A stretch of 5,925 nt of DNA from JAGQTE01 sp964648005 (GTDB lineage Bacteria; Actinomycetota; Acidimicrobiia; Acidimicrobiales; Acidimicrobilacustridaceae): assembly GCA_964648005.1 (NCBI GenBank), contig CAZYKR010000267.1, positions 1 through 5,925 of the forward strand, written 5' to 3'. The notes beneath the pieces were generated by a model. It saw only the letters and a list, made by a program, of their open reading frames with translations. It was not told where the DNA came from and ran no database searches. Both the position numbers and the translations under genes were made by a program. Positions 5,342-5,925 of the stretch are shown here, one piece after another. Numbering within the stretch: position 1 is the stretch's first letter; each line of letters opens with the position of its first letter.

Positions 5342-5869
5342 TCAGACGCGGCGGTCGGCGCGCAGGTACAGGTCGCCGCGCCCAGCGGCCCACTCCAGCT
5401 CCAGCGCGGCGACGTCCCAGGTGGACACCAGGTCCGCCACCTCGGCGAGCCCCACGTTGGCGTAGTGCTCGCCCGGTCGCAGCGCCAGGCCGTCGACCGC
5501 CGAGTGCGGCGGTCGGTTCGTCCCGGCGCAGGTCACGAGCAGACGACCACCGGGTGCCAGCGCGCCCCAGAGCATGGTGAGGATGGCGCGCCAGCGTGGC
5601 GCGTGCTCCAGCACCTCGGCGCTGACGGCGAGGTCGTACGCACGGGGCGGCACCCACGTCGACGCGTCCGCCACCTCATCCACACCCGGGCCGGCGACCA
5701 GGTCGAGCCCGTGGTGGTGGCCGACGCCGCGCAGCAGCGGTCGAACGCTGCCGTTGATGTCGAGGCTCCCCACCTCGACGACGGTGAGTCGCTCGTCGAG
5801 GAGACCGGTGATCGGGTCGCGCAGGTCGGCGACCTGCGCCGCGAACCATGCCAGCACCTGGGCGTGCAT
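5342..5869 (-). CDS. Class I SAM-dependent methyltransferase, 175 aa
   Basis: Transfers a methyl group from S-adenosylmethionine to an unknown acceptor, presumably in the cytoplasm. Seen: motif I as VVEVGSLDINGSVRPL (30-45, the SAM-binding turn E32-V-G-S), an acidic residue after the next strand (HGLDL, D56), ADAS (67-70) as the adenine-contacting strand end, YDLAVSAEVLEHAPRW (78-93) as motif IV, then LAPGGRLLVTCAG (104-116). The EVGSLDINGSVRP form places it in a Methyltransf_11-like subgroup often found near glycan and natural-product clusters. At 175 aa it is a bare Rossmann core without extra domains. The ATG at 5869 is chosen because GAGGG lies 6 bases before it and it overlaps the preceding stop as TGATG; a longer start at 5917 would run through the previous gene. 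It is probably translated by coupling to that gene. Confidence 0.9.
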   Translation of the reverse strand: MHAQVLAWFAAQVADLRDPITGLLDERLTVVEVGSLDINGSVRPLLRGVGHHHGLDLVAGPGVDEVADASTWVPPRAYDLAVSAEVLEHAPRWRAILTMLWGALAPGGRLLVTCAGTNRPPHSAVDGLALRPGEHYANVGLAEVADLVSTWDVAALELEWAAGRGDLYLRADRRV

Positions 5870-5925
5870 CAGCGGCCCTCGTGGCGCACGGCGTCGAGCA
5901 GGACCTCGCCCAGCCACTCGTGGAT
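5869..5925 (-). CDS. 3' end of an unidentified gene (partial, runs off the window)
   Basis: The last 18 codons of a gene upstream of the methyltransferase, ending HEWLGEVLLDAVRHEGR then TGA (5869-5871 on the plus strand as tca). The TGA shares its A with the methyltransferase ATG (TGATG), a common sign of translational coupling, and the residues form a plausible amphipathic helix. Too short to identify; the coupling suggests a functional partner such as another transferase of the same pathway, but that is a guess. Confidence 0.6.
   Translation of the reverse strand: MHEWLGEVLLDAVRHEGR

Overview
The window is about 70% G+C with strong C/G third-position bias, has AGGAGG-type ribosome binding sites, and carries a short HU protein, an RDD membrane protein and a membrane O-acyltransferase fused to SGNH hydrolase modules. 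This suggests a high-GC actinobacterium. An Acidimicrobiia-like lineage is a plausible guess from general style only; no marker gene settles it. A run of 10 Ns at 2001-2010 shows that this is a scaffolded draft or metagenome assembly.

Layout. (1) 1-2666, + strand: a leader of uncertain extent, then a large membrane O-acyltransferase (acyltransferase 3 family) whose extracytoplasmic C-terminal part holds two SGNH-like modules in tandem. The first has lost its catalytic residues. The second keeps its D-x-x-H block, but the N gap removes the place where its G-D-S motif should be. (2) 2667-2789: convergent intergenic region with a perfect 11-bp-stem hairpin that probably terminates from both sides. 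(3) 2790-3071, - strand: a 93-aa HU-family nucleoid protein. (4) 3072-3320: a 249-bp divergent control region with several dyads and a -10-like box. (5) 3321-4615, + strand: a two-gene operon joined by an ATGA overlap, a PIN-like protein followed by an RDD-family membrane protein with a soluble C-terminal tail built on a 10-residue repeat. (6) 4707-5276, + strand: a single-pass membrane protein with a Pro-rich N-terminus and an almost pure Ser/Thr C-terminal tail. (7) 5277-5341: short convergent spacer with a 14-bp tandem repeat. (8) 5342-5925, - strand: a class I SAM-dependent methyltransferase overlapping by one base the end of an upstream gene that runs off the window.

How the genes work together. 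Envelope functions dominate: acylation of a surface glycan, an RDD membrane protein and a mucin-like surface protein. HU is a housekeeping chromosomal gene that looks unrelated to its neighbours. There is no sign of phage, insertion sequence, CRISPR array, tRNA or rRNA. The most unusual items are the tandem (pseudo + active) SGNH arrangement, the PIN-like/RDD coupled pair with its repeat tail, and the Ser/Thr tract protein. No complete novel defence or mobile system can be supported from this sequence.
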